Shown: positions 1 to 8,552 of the stretch, piece after piece | Numbering within the stretch: position 1 is the stretch's first letter | How the letters are laid out: the number at the start of each line of letters is the position of its first letter | Assembly: GCA_900548455.1 (NCBI GenBank) | Contig: URKQ01000011.1 | Span: 1 to 64,000, forward strand | Direction: 5' to 3' | Length of the DNA stretch: 64,000 nt | Origin: an uncultured Clostridium sp. | GTDB taxonomy: Bacteria > Bacillota > Clostridia > Clostridiales > Clostridiaceae | Program-made: the position numbers and the translations under genes | Notes under the pieces: generated by a model | Database searches by the model: none | Told to the model about the DNA's origin: nothing | Seen by the model: only the letters and a program-made list of their open reading frames with translations

Positions 1-75
1 GGTGGTCGCAACAGGGATCGAACCTGTGACCCCCTGCTTGTAAGGCAGGTGCTCTCCCAGCTGAGCTATGCGACC
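1..75 (-). tRNA. tRNA-Val (anticodon TAC)
   Basis: On the minus strand the sequence folds as a cloverleaf. The acceptor stem GGTCGCA/TGCGACC is at 69-75 and 4-10. The anticodon stem CCTGC/GCAGG encloses loop CTTACAA, giving anticodon TAC (valine). The D-arm carries AGCTCAGCTGGGAGAGC and the T-arm GGTTCGATCCC. The discriminator base is A, followed by CC at positions 2-1, so an encoded CCA is probably cut by one base at the window edge. Confidence 0.95.
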
Positions 76-95
76 ATTGTGTTTATCCATATCCA

Positions 96-139
96 AATAA
101 TCTTTGTTAAGAATTTTAAAAGTCTTAACAAAGATTATT
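96..139 (-). terminator. 17-bp inverted repeat after hsp33, possible terminator
   Basis: Perfect 17-nt arms (96-112 and 123-139) enclose a 10-nt AT-rich loop between the end of hsp33 and the tRNA. Read on the minus strand, only TTTGG follows the stem, so the U-tract is weak. It may terminate hsp33 or mark processing ahead of the tRNA. Confidence 0.5.
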
Positions 140-182
140 ATATTAAAATATTACATTATTGTCAATAGTGTTTAAACCTTTT

Positions 183-1085
183 TTATTTATTTTTCTCTAT
201 CTCATCTAGAAGATTTTTTATATCCTCTTGACTAAATTTATATGACTTATTACAAAAATGACATAAAAGCTCTTCAGTTTTTCCTTCATTATATATGTCC
301 TTTAAATCTTTTTCACCTATACTCATAAACACTCTTTCTACTCTCTCTCGAGAACAGTCACATTTATATTCAGGAGTTATGGATTCGTATATTTTTAAAT
401 CCATACCTTCGAATATATACTCAAGGATCTCCTCTATAGACATTCCCTTCGATATCATTGTTGTAACTGATGGCACTTCTTCTAATCTATAAGTAATCAT
501 ATCTGCTAAAAGATCCGACGCTCCAGGCATCATTTGAATTATAAAACCTCCTGCGGCTTTTATTGATAAATCTGTATCAACTAGCACTCCAAGTGCTACC
601 GCAGATGGCGTTTGTTCTGAAACAGTAAAATAATACGCTATATCGTCCCCTATTTCTCCTGTATATATTGGCACTTGACCTATATAAGGTTCCTTTAGTC
701 CCATATCTTTTATTATCTTTAAATCTCCATCTTTACCTATAGCTCCACCTACATCTAATTTTCCTTTTTCATTTAAAGGGAAATCTACTGATGGATTTCC
801 TATATATCCTTTTACTCTTCCATCAGGATAAGCTGTAACTATAATACCTTTAGCCTCACCATTTCCATCTATTTGAAGTGTCATTTTATCATTATCATTT
901 TTTAGCATAGCTGCCATTAATACTCCACCAGTAAGCATTCTTCCTAAAGCCGCTGATGCTGTAGGCATGCACTTATGCACAGTAACGCCTTCATTAACCA
1001 AATCAGTGGTAATTGCAGCTATTATTCTTACTTCACCATCTTTTGCTGTAGCTCTTATAAGTTTATCTGTCATCTTTTTTTTCAT
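183..1085 (-). CDS. hslO: Hsp33 redox-regulated holdase chaperone
   Basis: Cytosolic chaperone that binds unfolding proteins when oxidised. The 300-aa length fits the family. The C-terminal zinc/redox switch is visible as CDC (Cys242, Cys244) and CHFC (Cys275, Cys278), the canonical CxC...CxxC four-cysteine arrangement. The N-terminal two thirds match the alpha/beta core ([11 protein letters not shown], then [15 protein letters not shown]). The start overlaps the end of the upstream methyltransferase by 23 nt, so the two are probably translationally coupled. AAAGG lies directly against the first ATG, and the ATG four codons later (1073) is an alternative start. Confidence 0.95.
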   Translation of the reverse strand: MKKKMTDKLIRATAKDGEVRIIAAITTDLVNEGVTVHKCMPTASAALGRMLTGGVLMAAMLKNDNDKMTLQIDGNGEAKGIIVTAYPDGRVKGYIGNPSVDFPLNEKGKLDVGGAIGKDGDLKIIKDMGLKEPYIGQVPIYTGEIGDDIAYYFTVSEQTPSAVALGVLVDTDLSIKAAGGFIIQMMPGASDLLADMITYRLEEVPSVTTMISKGMSIEEILEYIFEGMDLKIYESITPEYKCDCSRERVERVFMSIGEKDLKDIYNEGKTEELLCHFCNKSYKFSQEDIKNLLDEIEKNK

Positions 1086-1821
1086 CCTTTCTTATTACAA
1101 ACGCTATCCTCTCTGTCTTATCATCTATTATTTTATCTTCATAACAATTCAATTTTCTTTCAACTTTCATTCCAGCTTCATTAATGCAGCTTTCTAAATA
1201 ACTTTCACTATATGCCCTTTCAACATGGGTCTCATCAAACCTCTCATATACTTGTCCTTTTTTCACAAAAAAGGTCAATTCCATTGTAACTACATCACCC
1301 TGTAATACATTATCCCATATATATACAACATCATCCTCATTGTAGTTGAAAGAATTATCCCCCAAAATCTCTTTTATTTTATATTCTGTATTTATATCAA
1401 ATACAAATACTCCATTTTCTCTTAAATGCTGAGATACACTTCTAAAATAACTTTTTAAATTTTCCTCTTCTATTATATAATTAGTAGAATCAAGTCCACA
1501 CGTTATCAAATCGAATTTTTTATTTAAACTTAAATTACATATATTTTGGCATACCACCTTTGACCTTATCCCTTCTTCTTTAAGTTTTTCATCAGCCACA
1601 GATAGCATAGAAGGCGATAAATCAACGGCAGTGGTGAATGCAAAATTCTTTCCAATATAACTAGAAAAATTACCCGTCCCACATGCTAAATCCAAGTAAT
1701 CTCTTTTCTCTATATTTAAATTATTACATATATCAATTATAGTATTACACCATGTTTTATAATTTACATCTTCTGCAATAAGTTCATCATATATATATGC
1801 AAAATCATTATAACATTCCAT
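1063..1821 (-). CDS. Class I SAM-dependent methyltransferase
   Basis: Predicted cytosolic methyltransferase of unknown substrate. The SAM-binding motif I is clear ([16 protein letters not shown], about residues 45-60), followed by acidic motif II (TAVDLS) and a motif near [10 protein letters not shown]. It resembles YrrT/YodH-type small-molecule methyltransferases, but the sequence does not decide the substrate. I place the start at ATG 1821 because GGTG lies 7 nt upstream; a longer frame begins at 1851 without a good ribosome site. It overlaps hsp33 and is likely co-transcribed with it. Confidence 0.85.
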   Translation of the reverse strand: MECYNDFAYIYDELIAEDVNYKTWCNTIIDICNNLNIEKRDYLDLACGTGNFSSYIGKNFAFTTAVDLSPSMLSVADEKLKEEGIRSKVVCQNICNLSLNKKFDLITCGLDSTNYIIEEENLKSYFRSVSQHLRENGVFVFDINTEYKIKEILGDNSFNYNEDDVVYIWDNVLQGDVVTMELTFFVKKGQVYERFDETHVERAYSESYLESCINEAGMKVERKLNCYEDKIIDDKTERIAFVIRKDEKKDDR

Positions 1822-1921
1822 AGGTTCACCAACTTCCATTAACAATTGCAATTTATTATAATCATATGCTGTACAATAAAAATGCTATATACATTTTACA
1901 TTAATTTATTAGTTTTGTACA

Positions 1922-2164
1922 TTAAAAAAACTCATCATTTTTAGGTATATTTAACTTTTTCTTTTTTTTAGTCATCATACCACCAATTCTTCCCGTTTCT
2001 TCAGCTGTAAGTCCACTCCAACCAAATTCATCTACTTTGTCTGACAATCCCAATTCCTTAACTATATCATACTTTAACTGTTCCCTTAGTGCTTCTTGTG
2101 GTGTTAGCTCCTTATTAGCCTTTAATTTTGATTTTATAACTTTTTTTAATGGAGTTTTACCCAT
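1922..2164 (-). CDS. Small acid-soluble spore protein, alpha/beta type
   Basis: Short basic protein (80 aa from the start chosen here). Its C-terminal half has the alpha/beta SASP layout: YDIVKELGLSDKV, then GWSGLTAEETGRIGGMMTKK, with the family's GxIGGxMTKK core. In this family these residues bind the minor groove and saturate DNA in dormant spores, protecting it from UV and heat. The N-terminal extension (MGKTPLKKVIKSKLKANKELT) is longer than in classic SspA/B, as in variant clostridial SASPs. The start at 2164 is preceded by GAAGGAGTG at good spacing, so the longer frame from 2194 is not needed. Confidence 0.85.
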   Translation of the reverse strand: MGKTPLKKVIKSKLKANKELTPQEALREQLKYDIVKELGLSDKVDEFGWSGLTAEETGRIGGMMTKKKKKLNIPKNDEFF

Positions 2165-2300
2165 AATTACCACTCCTTCAAGAATCAATTTCATATATAT
2201 AGTTTCTACATAGCAACAATTTTTTATACAGTTTATAACTTACTATTATCTTTATAAGTTACAAATAACATTCTTTATTACAAATAACATATCCAAAACC

Positions 2301-2339
2301 AAAAAGATGATTTATGCAAAATACACAAATCATCTTTTT
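2301..2339 (-). terminator. Rho-independent terminator after fourth oppA copy
   Basis: Inverted repeat AAAAAGATGATTT / AAATCATCTTTTT with a 13-nt loop, 10 bp past the stop of the 2349-4076 gene. On the minus strand the stem is followed by T-rich sequence. Confidence 0.85.
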
Positions 2340-2348
2340 AACTATAAT

Positions 2349-4076
2349 CTACTTTCTTCCTTGAGTGTAGGTATACTTATAATCAGCAAATCCAAATAAT
2401 GGTGAATTGTAATTTTTAATATAATTAGCTATATATGTCTTTTTAAACATATATGCTTCTGGTGCACAAACAGCATCCTCATATACTAATATTTCTTCTG
2501 CTTCCATGAATAATTCACTTCTTTTTTTAGGATCCTGACATACAGCAGCTTCAGCTACAATTTTATCAAATTTTTCATTTTTCCAAGCAACAGGTAATAA
2601 ACCAAAATTAGATGCCCAACATGTTATATAGGTATCTGGATCATTATAGTCACCATACATTGATTGAGATGCCATTTGATACTCTAAATTGTTTGTTCTT
2701 TCAGTAAACATTGCCCATTCAACGTACTCAATATCAATTTTAACACCTAAAGTTTGTTCATAATTTTGTTGATCGTACTCTGCCCATTCTTTAGAATTAC
2801 TATCTGTTCCTGCATAAAGATATTTAATAGATATTTGAGACGGATCATCCCCTAACCCTAATTCTTTTAACCCTTCAATTAATAAAGCTTTAGGATCCTT
2901 ATTCTCATCTATAAGTTTTTGAACAGGCTGTTTGTCAAACAACTCCCTGTACTCCTTATTATCAATAAGTACTTTTTTAGGAACAAATCCATATGCAGCA
3001 TCCCCTAATCCCTTTCGTAATACATCAATTTTCTCTTCTCTTTTTTGTACAATACTAAAAGCCTTTCTTATCTTTGCATTACTAAAAACATTTATTTTAC
3101 CATCAATTTCCTTACTTTGATTAAAAAAAGTATATGCTACCGCAGAATTGTATCCTGTCGCAACATAAAATTTTTTACTATCATCAAATTTTTTTATCCA
3201 TTCAGGTTTATTAACGCCAGCCATATCCAAAGATCCTGCATACAATTCTTGCATCCTTGCAGACTCCTCCGCAATAACTTTCATAGTAATTTTATCAAGA
3301 GTTACACTCTCAGAATCCCAATATTCATCATTTTTAGATAGTTCAACTTTACTATTATGAGTCCAATCACTTATTTTAAATGGTCCTGAGTACACCATAT
3401 TGCTACACTCTGTACCATACGTATCTCCATATTTTTCAACAATATCTTTTCTTTGAGGTCCCATAGTTTTAGAATAAGTAATATCTAAAAAAAACGGGCA
3501 CGGTGCTTTTAGCTTAATCTCTAAAGTTTTATCATCTAATGCTTTAACCCCTACATCTTCAACAGATGCATTTTTTTCATTGTATTCTTGTGCATTCTTA
3601 ATAGGATATAAAATATATGAATATCTAGATGCTGTATCAGGATTTAACGTCCTTGTAATACCATATACAAATTGTTCCGCCGTTACCGGTTGTCCATCAC
3701 TCCATTTTGCATCTCTAAGATGAAAAGTCCACGTTAACCCATCATCTGACTTTTCCCAACTTTGTGCCAACCCTTCAATTACTTTATCATTACCATTTTC
3801 ATCTTGAATAACTCTTGTCAAGCACTCTTGGGTGTTAGTGTAAATTACAGATGAATAAATGTCCGTAGCTTTAGATGGGTCTATTGATTTAGGTTCTGCC
3901 CCAAGTAATACATTAAGATACTGTTCATCATCCTTTTCTTGCAAGCTAACTTCACTCTGCTCTTTAGTAGTATTTTCAGATTTTTCTGATTTTTTAACTT
4001 TTTGACAACCATAAAAAGAAGATGTCGTTACTATTGCTACACATATAATAACGGAAAACATTTTTATCCTTCTCAT
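2349..4076 (-). CDS. Oligopeptide ABC transporter substrate-binding lipoprotein (copy 4)
   Basis: Extracellular, lipid-anchored peptide-binding protein of the SBP_bac_5 (OppA/DppA) family, 575 aa. A hydrophobic signal ends in SFYGC, with the lipobox Cys at residue 24. The family body follows: LNVLLGAEPKSIDPSKA, then SWEKSDDGLTWTFHLRDAKW, then YGITRTLNP. It is the last of four tandem paralogues and the most divergent by eye at its N-terminus (MRRIK instead of MKSKK). It has its own promoter (4130-4158) and terminator. It presumably delivers peptides to OppBCDF encoded at 10.6-14.4 kb. Its ligand preference is not visible. Confidence 0.93.
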   Translation of the reverse strand: MRRIKMFSVIICVAIVTTSSFYGCQKVKKSEKSENTTKEQSEVSLQEKDDEQYLNVLLGAEPKSIDPSKATDIYSSVIYTNTQECLTRVIQDENGNDKVIEGLAQSWEKSDDGLTWTFHLRDAKWSDGQPVTAEQFVYGITRTLNPDTASRYSYILYPIKNAQEYNEKNASVEDVGVKALDDKTLEIKLKAPCPFFLDITYSKTMGPQRKDIVEKYGDTYGTECSNMVYSGPFKISDWTHNSKVELSKNDEYWDSESVTLDKITMKVIAEESARMQELYAGSLDMAGVNKPEWIKKFDDSKKFYVATGYNSAVAYTFFNQSKEIDGKINVFSNAKIRKAFSIVQKREEKIDVLRKGLGDAAYGFVPKKVLIDNKEYRELFDKQPVQKLIDENKDPKALLIEGLKELGLGDDPSQISIKYLYAGTDSNSKEWAEYDQQNYEQTLGVKIDIEYVEWAMFTERTNNLEYQMASQSMYGDYNDPDTYITCWASNFGLLPVAWKNEKFDKIVAEAAVCQDPKKRSELFMEAEEILVYEDAVCAPEAYMFKKTYIANYIKNYNSPLFGFADYKYTYTQGRK

Positions 4077-4129
4077 ATATAACCCTCCATTTACTTTTTA
4101 TTGATATTATTACTTAATTTGTTATTTTA

Positions 4130-4158
4130 ATCATACTGCATATTTTAATTATTTTCAA
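4130..4158 (-). promoter_or_regulatory. SigA-type promoter of oppA copy 4
   Basis: Minus strand: TTGAAA (4158-4153), 17-nt spacer, TATGAT (4135-4130), 54 nt before the start codon at 4076. Confidence 0.65.
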
Positions 4159-4263
4159 TATTATTTTAAATTTTATCTTATATATTTTGATTTTTATTTA
4201 TATTGATGAATATTTTTTCATATACAAAAATATTACCCATTGTTTTAATTGGTTCCAAAATAT

Positions 4264-4310
4264 CAAAAAAACAGATATAACACCTACTAATTTGTAAGTA
4301 TTATATCTGT
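4264..4310 (-). terminator. Rho-independent terminator after oppA copy 3
   Basis: Arms ACAGATATAA (4271-4280) and TTATATCTGT (4301-4310), extended by an inner ACTTAC/GTAGGT pairing. On the minus strand the stem is followed by a TTTTTT tract. Confidence 0.88.
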
Positions 4311-4349
4311 CTTAGTAACACTTATATTTTTAACTCATTTAAACTAATA

Positions 4350-6062
4350 TTATTTTCTTCCAGATGTATAAGTATATTTTAAATCTATTGCACCTGGGAA
4401 TAATGGAGCTGAATAGTTTTTAACATAATTTCTTATGTAAGTTTTTCTAAATCTCCAAGACTCAGGAGAGCATACTGCATCTTCTTTTATTAATATTTCT
4501 TCAGCTCTCTTAAATAATTTTGTTCTTTCTTCAGGATCGTCAATTTTTGCAGCATCATCTATGCACTTATCATACTCTTCATTTTTCCAGCCAGTTGGCA
4601 TGATTCCTGCAGTTGACACCCAGAAATCTAAGAATGTATTTGGATCATTGTAGTCACCTGTCCATGCTTGAGCAGCGTATTGATATTCTCCATTTTTAAC
4701 TCTTTGATCATAAACAGCCCACTCAACGTATTCAATATTCATTTTAATTCCTAGAGTTTGTTGATAATTTTGTTGTTCAAATTCTGCCCACTCCTTAGAG
4801 TCTGCATCTGTACCAGAGAATAAATATGTCACTTCAACTTTTGAAGGATCATCACCAAGTCCAAGTTCCTTTAACCCTTCAATTAATAAAGCCTTTGGAT
4901 CTGGATTTTGATCTTTTAATTCTTTAAGTGGTGATGAATTTACTTTATCTCTAAAGTCTTCTCCACCAATTTGAACTTTAGGTGGTACAAATGAATATGC
5001 AGGTTCTGCTAATCCTTTTCTCAATGTAGATATTTTTTCTTCTCTAGATTGAGCTAGAGAAAATGCTTGTCTAACTTTAAGATTGCTAAATATATTTTTT
5101 TCTCCATCTATAGTTTCTGCTTGATTGAAGAAACAATAGCAAACATCTCCATTATATCCATCTTTTACTTGGAATTGTCCAGTTTCATTAAGTTTCTCAA
5201 TCCATTCTGGTTTAACAACTCCTGCCATATCTATAGAACCACTATATAATTCTTGCATTCTAGCGTTAGTTTCAGAAATAACTTTCATTGTTACTTTTTC
5301 AAGTTTAACATTATCTTTATCCCAATAATTTTCATTCTTAGAAAGAATAACTTTATTATTATGTACCCATTCGTCTATTGCAAACGGTCCGGAGAATACC
5401 ATAGTTTCTGCTTCTGTTCCATATATATCTCCAGATTTTTCTATTATATCTTTTCTTTGAGGTTGCATAACTTTAAAATATGTAAGATCTAAAAAGTAAG
5501 GACATTGAGAACCCAATTTAAATTCTAATGTCTTGCTATCAATAGCCTTTACTCCAAGCTCACCATCAGAAACTTGACCTTTATTGTACGCTTCAGCATT
5601 AGCTATTGGATATAATAAAAATGAGTATTTTGATGCAGTCTCTGGAGCTAAAGTTCTTTTTATTCCATATTCAAACTGTTCTGCTGTCAAGTCTTCACCA
5701 TCACTCCACTTAGCATCTCTTAAATGAAAAGTCCATGTTAATCCATCTTCTGATTTTTCCCAGCTCTCAGCGATACCTTCAATAATTTTATCATTTCCAT
5801 TTTCATCTTGTATAATTCTAGTTAGACACTCTTGTGTATTAGTAAGTATCATTGAAGAATAGCTATCTGTAGATTTTGATGGATCTATAGTTTTTGGTTC
5901 TGATCCAAGTAATAAATTTAAATACTGATTGGCATCAACCCCAGATTCTGTATTTCCACCATTTGATGAAGCTCCTTCTTCATCGTTTCCACATCCTACT
6001 AGCGCAAAACTTGTTATCATTGAAACAGCTAATAAAGATGAAAGTAATTTTTTACTTTTCAT
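4350..6062 (-). CDS. Oligopeptide ABC transporter substrate-binding lipoprotein (copy 3)
   Basis: SBP_bac_5 family lipoprotein, 570 aa. The signal peptide MKSKKLLSSLLAVSM... ends in lipobox ALVGC (Cys24). It shares long near-identical stretches with its three neighbours (SEPKTIDPSKSTDSYSS, TWTFHLRDAKWSDGE, ARMQELYSGSIDMAGV), so the array arose by tandem duplication. The C-terminus is the shared LKYTYTSGRK. The ribosome site AAGGGGGATT sits before ATG 6062. A single-gene promoter and terminator suggest independent expression. A periplasm-equivalent location outside the membrane is inferred from the lipobox. Confidence 0.94.
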   Translation of the reverse strand: MKSKKLLSSLLAVSMITSFALVGCGNDEEGASSNGGNTESGVDANQYLNLLLGSEPKTIDPSKSTDSYSSMILTNTQECLTRIIQDENGNDKIIEGIAESWEKSEDGLTWTFHLRDAKWSDGEDLTAEQFEYGIKRTLAPETASKYSFLLYPIANAEAYNKGQVSDGELGVKAIDSKTLEFKLGSQCPYFLDLTYFKVMQPQRKDIIEKSGDIYGTEAETMVFSGPFAIDEWVHNNKVILSKNENYWDKDNVKLEKVTMKVISETNARMQELYSGSIDMAGVVKPEWIEKLNETGQFQVKDGYNGDVCYCFFNQAETIDGEKNIFSNLKVRQAFSLAQSREEKISTLRKGLAEPAYSFVPPKVQIGGEDFRDKVNSSPLKELKDQNPDPKALLIEGLKELGLGDDPSKVEVTYLFSGTDADSKEWAEFEQQNYQQTLGIKMNIEYVEWAVYDQRVKNGEYQYAAQAWTGDYNDPNTFLDFWVSTAGIMPTGWKNEEYDKCIDDAAKIDDPEERTKLFKRAEEILIKEDAVCSPESWRFRKTYIRNYVKNYSAPLFPGAIDLKYTYTSGRK

Positions 6063-6123
6063 GATTAATCCCCCTTATCATGTTTCTAGCATAATTAAGA
6101 TTATGCCTTCCTTATTCACCCCC

Positions 6124-6152
6124 ATTATATATTACAAAAAAAACACTATCAA
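6124..6152 (-). promoter_or_regulatory. SigA-type promoter of oppA copy 3
   Basis: Minus strand: TTGATA (6152-6147), 17-nt spacer containing a T8 run, consensus TATAAT (6129-6124). A CodY-like 15-mer lies 3 nt upstream of the -35. Confidence 0.78.
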
Positions 6153-6155
6153 CAA

Positions 6156-6170
6156 TTTTAACTGAAAATT
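6156..6170. promoter_or_regulatory. Weak CodY-like box upstream of oppA copy 3
   Basis: TTTTAACTGAAAATT matches the CodY consensus AATTTTCWGAAAATT at 11 of 15 positions and abuts the -35 of the downstream promoter. Alone it would be weak; its position matches the site upstream of copy 2. Confidence 0.35.
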
Positions 6171-6239
6171 TTAAATATTTTTTCTTGAAGTTTAATGTTA
6201 TACTTTCTAAATTTAATTTAACTATATTTATATACGCAA

Positions 6240-6280
6240 AAAAATAGACATAACAATTACATTTGTAAAGTTATGTCTAT
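6240..6280 (-). terminator. Rho-independent terminator after oppA copy 2
   Basis: Arms ATAGACATAAC (6244-6254) and GTTATGTCTAT (6270-6280) with an inner TTAC/GTAA pairing. On the minus strand a TTTTTTT tract follows. Confidence 0.88.
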
Positions 6281-6304
6281 AAATTTACTTAATACTATAG
6301 GATA

Positions 6305-8035
6305 CTATTTTCTGCCTTCAGTATATACGTACTTAAAGTTTGGAGTACCAAATAATGGATTGGTATATCCTTTTACGAATTTCTTTATATATGTGTTTTT
6401 AACTCTCCAACATTCTGGAACAACAACTGTATCTTCATATACAAGAATTTCTTCAGCTCTTTGGAAAGCTTTAAGTCTTTCAGCAGGATCATTTGAATTT
6501 ACAGTAGTTTCTAAGCACTTATCATACTCTTCACTTTTCCAACCAGTAGGAATCATATTTACATCTGATACCCAGTAATCTAAGAATGTGTTAACGTCAT
6601 TATAGTCTCCTACCCAAGCTTGTCCTGCTACCTGGTATTCTTGATTAGAAATCATCTCTGATGCAACTGCCCATTCAATATAATCTATTTTCATGTTTAT
6701 TCCAAGTTTTTCTTGAATTTCTTGTTGTTCATACTCAGCATATTCCTTTGAAGTTGCATCTGTACCTGATTCTAGATAAGTAACAGTATACTTACTTGGA
6801 TCTGGATCCAAGCCTAACTCTTTTAATCCTTCGATTAATAAATCTTTAGGTTCTTTTCCTTCATTATCCTTCTGAAGCTTTTTAGAAGGTAAATCTGTAG
6901 CTTCACTTCTAAATTCTTTATCTCCTACCATTACCATTGGAGGTACTTGGCCGTAAGCCGGTTCACCTAAACCTTTTCTTAAAACTTCAATTTTCTTTTC
7001 TCTATCTAAAGCCAATGCCCAAGCTTGTCTTACTTTTTTGTTTTGGAATATATTTTTTTCTCCATTATAAGTATCTGCTTGGTTAAAGAAAGTATAAGTT
7101 ACATCACCAGCATAACCTTTTAAAACATCAAATTCTCCTGTTCCATCCAATTTTTTTATCCAATCTGGAGAATCAACTGCACCCATATCCACAGAACCAG
7201 CAGAAAGTTCTTGCATTCTTGCAGTTTTTTCAGCAACAATCTTCATTGTAACTTTGTCTACCTTAACGTTGTCTTTATCCCAATAGTTTTCATTCTTTTT
7301 AAGGTCAACCTTACTATTGTGTACCCACTCATCTATTACAAATGGTCCAGAGTACACCATTGTATCAGCTTCTGTTCCATGAGTGTCTCCATGTTTTTCA
7401 ATTATATCTTTTCTTTGAGGCTCCATTACTTTAAAGTAAGTCAAATTTGGAAAATATGGACAAGGTGATTTTAATGTAAATTCAAGAGTTTTGTCATCTA
7501 AAGCCTTAACTCCAACATCATCTAAAGAAGCTTTCTTCTTATTTGCTTCATCTGCATTTAAAATTGGTGTTAAAAGGAATGCATACTTTGATGCAGTGTT
7601 TGGATCTAATACCCTCTTAATTCCATATTCAAAATCTCCAGCTGTTATAGTTTGTCCATCTGACCATTTTGCATCTCTTAAATGGAATGTCCACTTAAGG
7701 TTATCTTGTGAAACTTCCCATTTTTCTGCTAATGCAGGTTCAAGGACTGGTTTACCATTTGAATCCTCAACTAATCTAGTAAGTCCATCTTGTACATTGT
7801 TAAGGATATCTGATGAATAACTGTCTGTTGATTTAGCTGGGTCTATAGATTTCGGCTCATTTCCTAAAAATACATTTAAATATTGTTCTGCATCTTCACC
7901 CTTAGCTTCTTGTGAAGCATTAGAATTTTCTCCATTTTGTTTGCCCTCTTCTTTTTTGTCTCCACACCCAGTTAAAGCAAATGATGTTACCATTGAGACA
8001 GCTAATAAAGATGCAAGCATTTTTTTACTTTTCAT
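6305..8035 (-). CDS. Oligopeptide ABC transporter substrate-binding lipoprotein (copy 2)
   Basis: SBP_bac_5 family lipoprotein, 576 aa. The signal ends in ALTGC (Cys24), followed by a Glu/Lys/Gln/Asn-rich linker (about residues 25-50) typical of a lipoprotein tether. It shares the family blocks with its neighbours (NEPKSIDPAKSTDSYSS, TFHLRDAKWSDGQ, PQRKDIIEKHGD). The binding region differs most from the other copies between about residues 330 and 420 (GQVPPMVMVGDKEFRSEAT). This is where ligand specificity could have diverged, but that is inference. It has its own promoter, CodY-like site and terminator. Confidence 0.94.
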   Translation of the reverse strand: MKSKKMLASLLAVSMVTSFALTGCGDKKEEGKQNGENSNASQEAKGEDAEQYLNVFLGNEPKSIDPAKSTDSYSSDILNNVQDGLTRLVEDSNGKPVLEPALAEKWEVSQDNLKWTFHLRDAKWSDGQTITAGDFEYGIKRVLDPNTASKYAFLLTPILNADEANKKKASLDDVGVKALDDKTLEFTLKSPCPYFPNLTYFKVMEPQRKDIIEKHGDTHGTEADTMVYSGPFVIDEWVHNSKVDLKKNENYWDKDNVKVDKVTMKIVAEKTARMQELSAGSVDMGAVDSPDWIKKLDGTGEFDVLKGYAGDVTYTFFNQADTYNGEKNIFQNKKVRQAWALALDREKKIEVLRKGLGEPAYGQVPPMVMVGDKEFRSEATDLPSKKLQKDNEGKEPKDLLIEGLKELGLDPDPSKYTVTYLESGTDATSKEYAEYEQQEIQEKLGINMKIDYIEWAVASEMISNQEYQVAGQAWVGDYNDVNTFLDYWVSDVNMIPTGWKSEEYDKCLETTVNSNDPAERLKAFQRAEEILVYEDTVVVPECWRVKNTYIKKFVKGYTNPLFGTPNFKYVYTEGRK

Positions 8036-8097
8036 GAATAATCCCCCTTCATCTTGTAAAATGCACTAAATAATAATTTGTTTTTTAATTTAAATTT

Positions 8098-8126
8098 ATT
8101 ATATATTAACCAATATAGGTTTGCAA
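8098..8126 (-). promoter_or_regulatory. SigA-type promoter of oppA copy 2
   Basis: Minus strand: TTGCAA (8126-8121), 17-nt spacer, consensus TATAAT (8103-8098). Confidence 0.78.
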
Positions 8127-8130
8127 TAGA

Positions 8131-8145
8131 TTTATTCAGAAAATT
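8131..8145. promoter_or_regulatory. CodY-like box upstream of oppA copy 2
   Basis: TTTATTCAGAAAATT matches AATTTTCWGAAAATT at 12 of 15 positions and lies 4 nt upstream of the -35, the same placement as at copy 3. CodY control of peptide transporters is known in Firmicutes; binding here is inferred. Confidence 0.45.
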
Positions 8146-8504
8146 ACTAACATTCAATTAATTCGACACGCATATGTTTTTTCTTGCATATTTTTCAGTT
8201 TTATTTGTAGTTTTTTCCAAACATCTCATTTGTTTTTTACATTAAATATATTCATATATAATTATTTATAATATCCTTGTCTTTTTAGTTTTATTTTATT
8301 TCTTTATTCTACTTTTTTCTTTTTTTATCTTCTTATAATGTGATATTAACTCGAAAAATGTTAAACGATTTTTTTGTATTTAATACTTTTCTTAGTAATT
8401 TCCTCTCCAATTATCCCTATATTACTTTATCGTTTTAAATCCCTAAATTGAATTTTATCTAGATATATGTAGAATTGCATCTATAAATTTTCTATCTAAA
8501 TAAA
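8146..8504. other. AT-rich spacer between oppA copies 1 and 2
   Basis: About 360 bp, dominated by T-rich runs on the plus strand. I see no reading frame with a ribosome site, no riboswitch core and no repeat here. The promoter of copy 2 lies to the left and the terminator of copy 1 to the right. Confidence 0.6.
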
Positions 8505-8543
8505 AAAGAATAGGGGAAGTCAATGTGACTTCTCCTATTCTTT
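8505..8543 (-). terminator. Rho-independent terminator after oppA copy 1
   Basis: Arms AAGAATAGGGGAAGTCA / TGACTTCTCCTATTCTT with one mismatch and a short loop, followed on the minus strand by TTTTTATTT. Confidence 0.88.
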
Positions 8544-8552
8544 TATGTTATC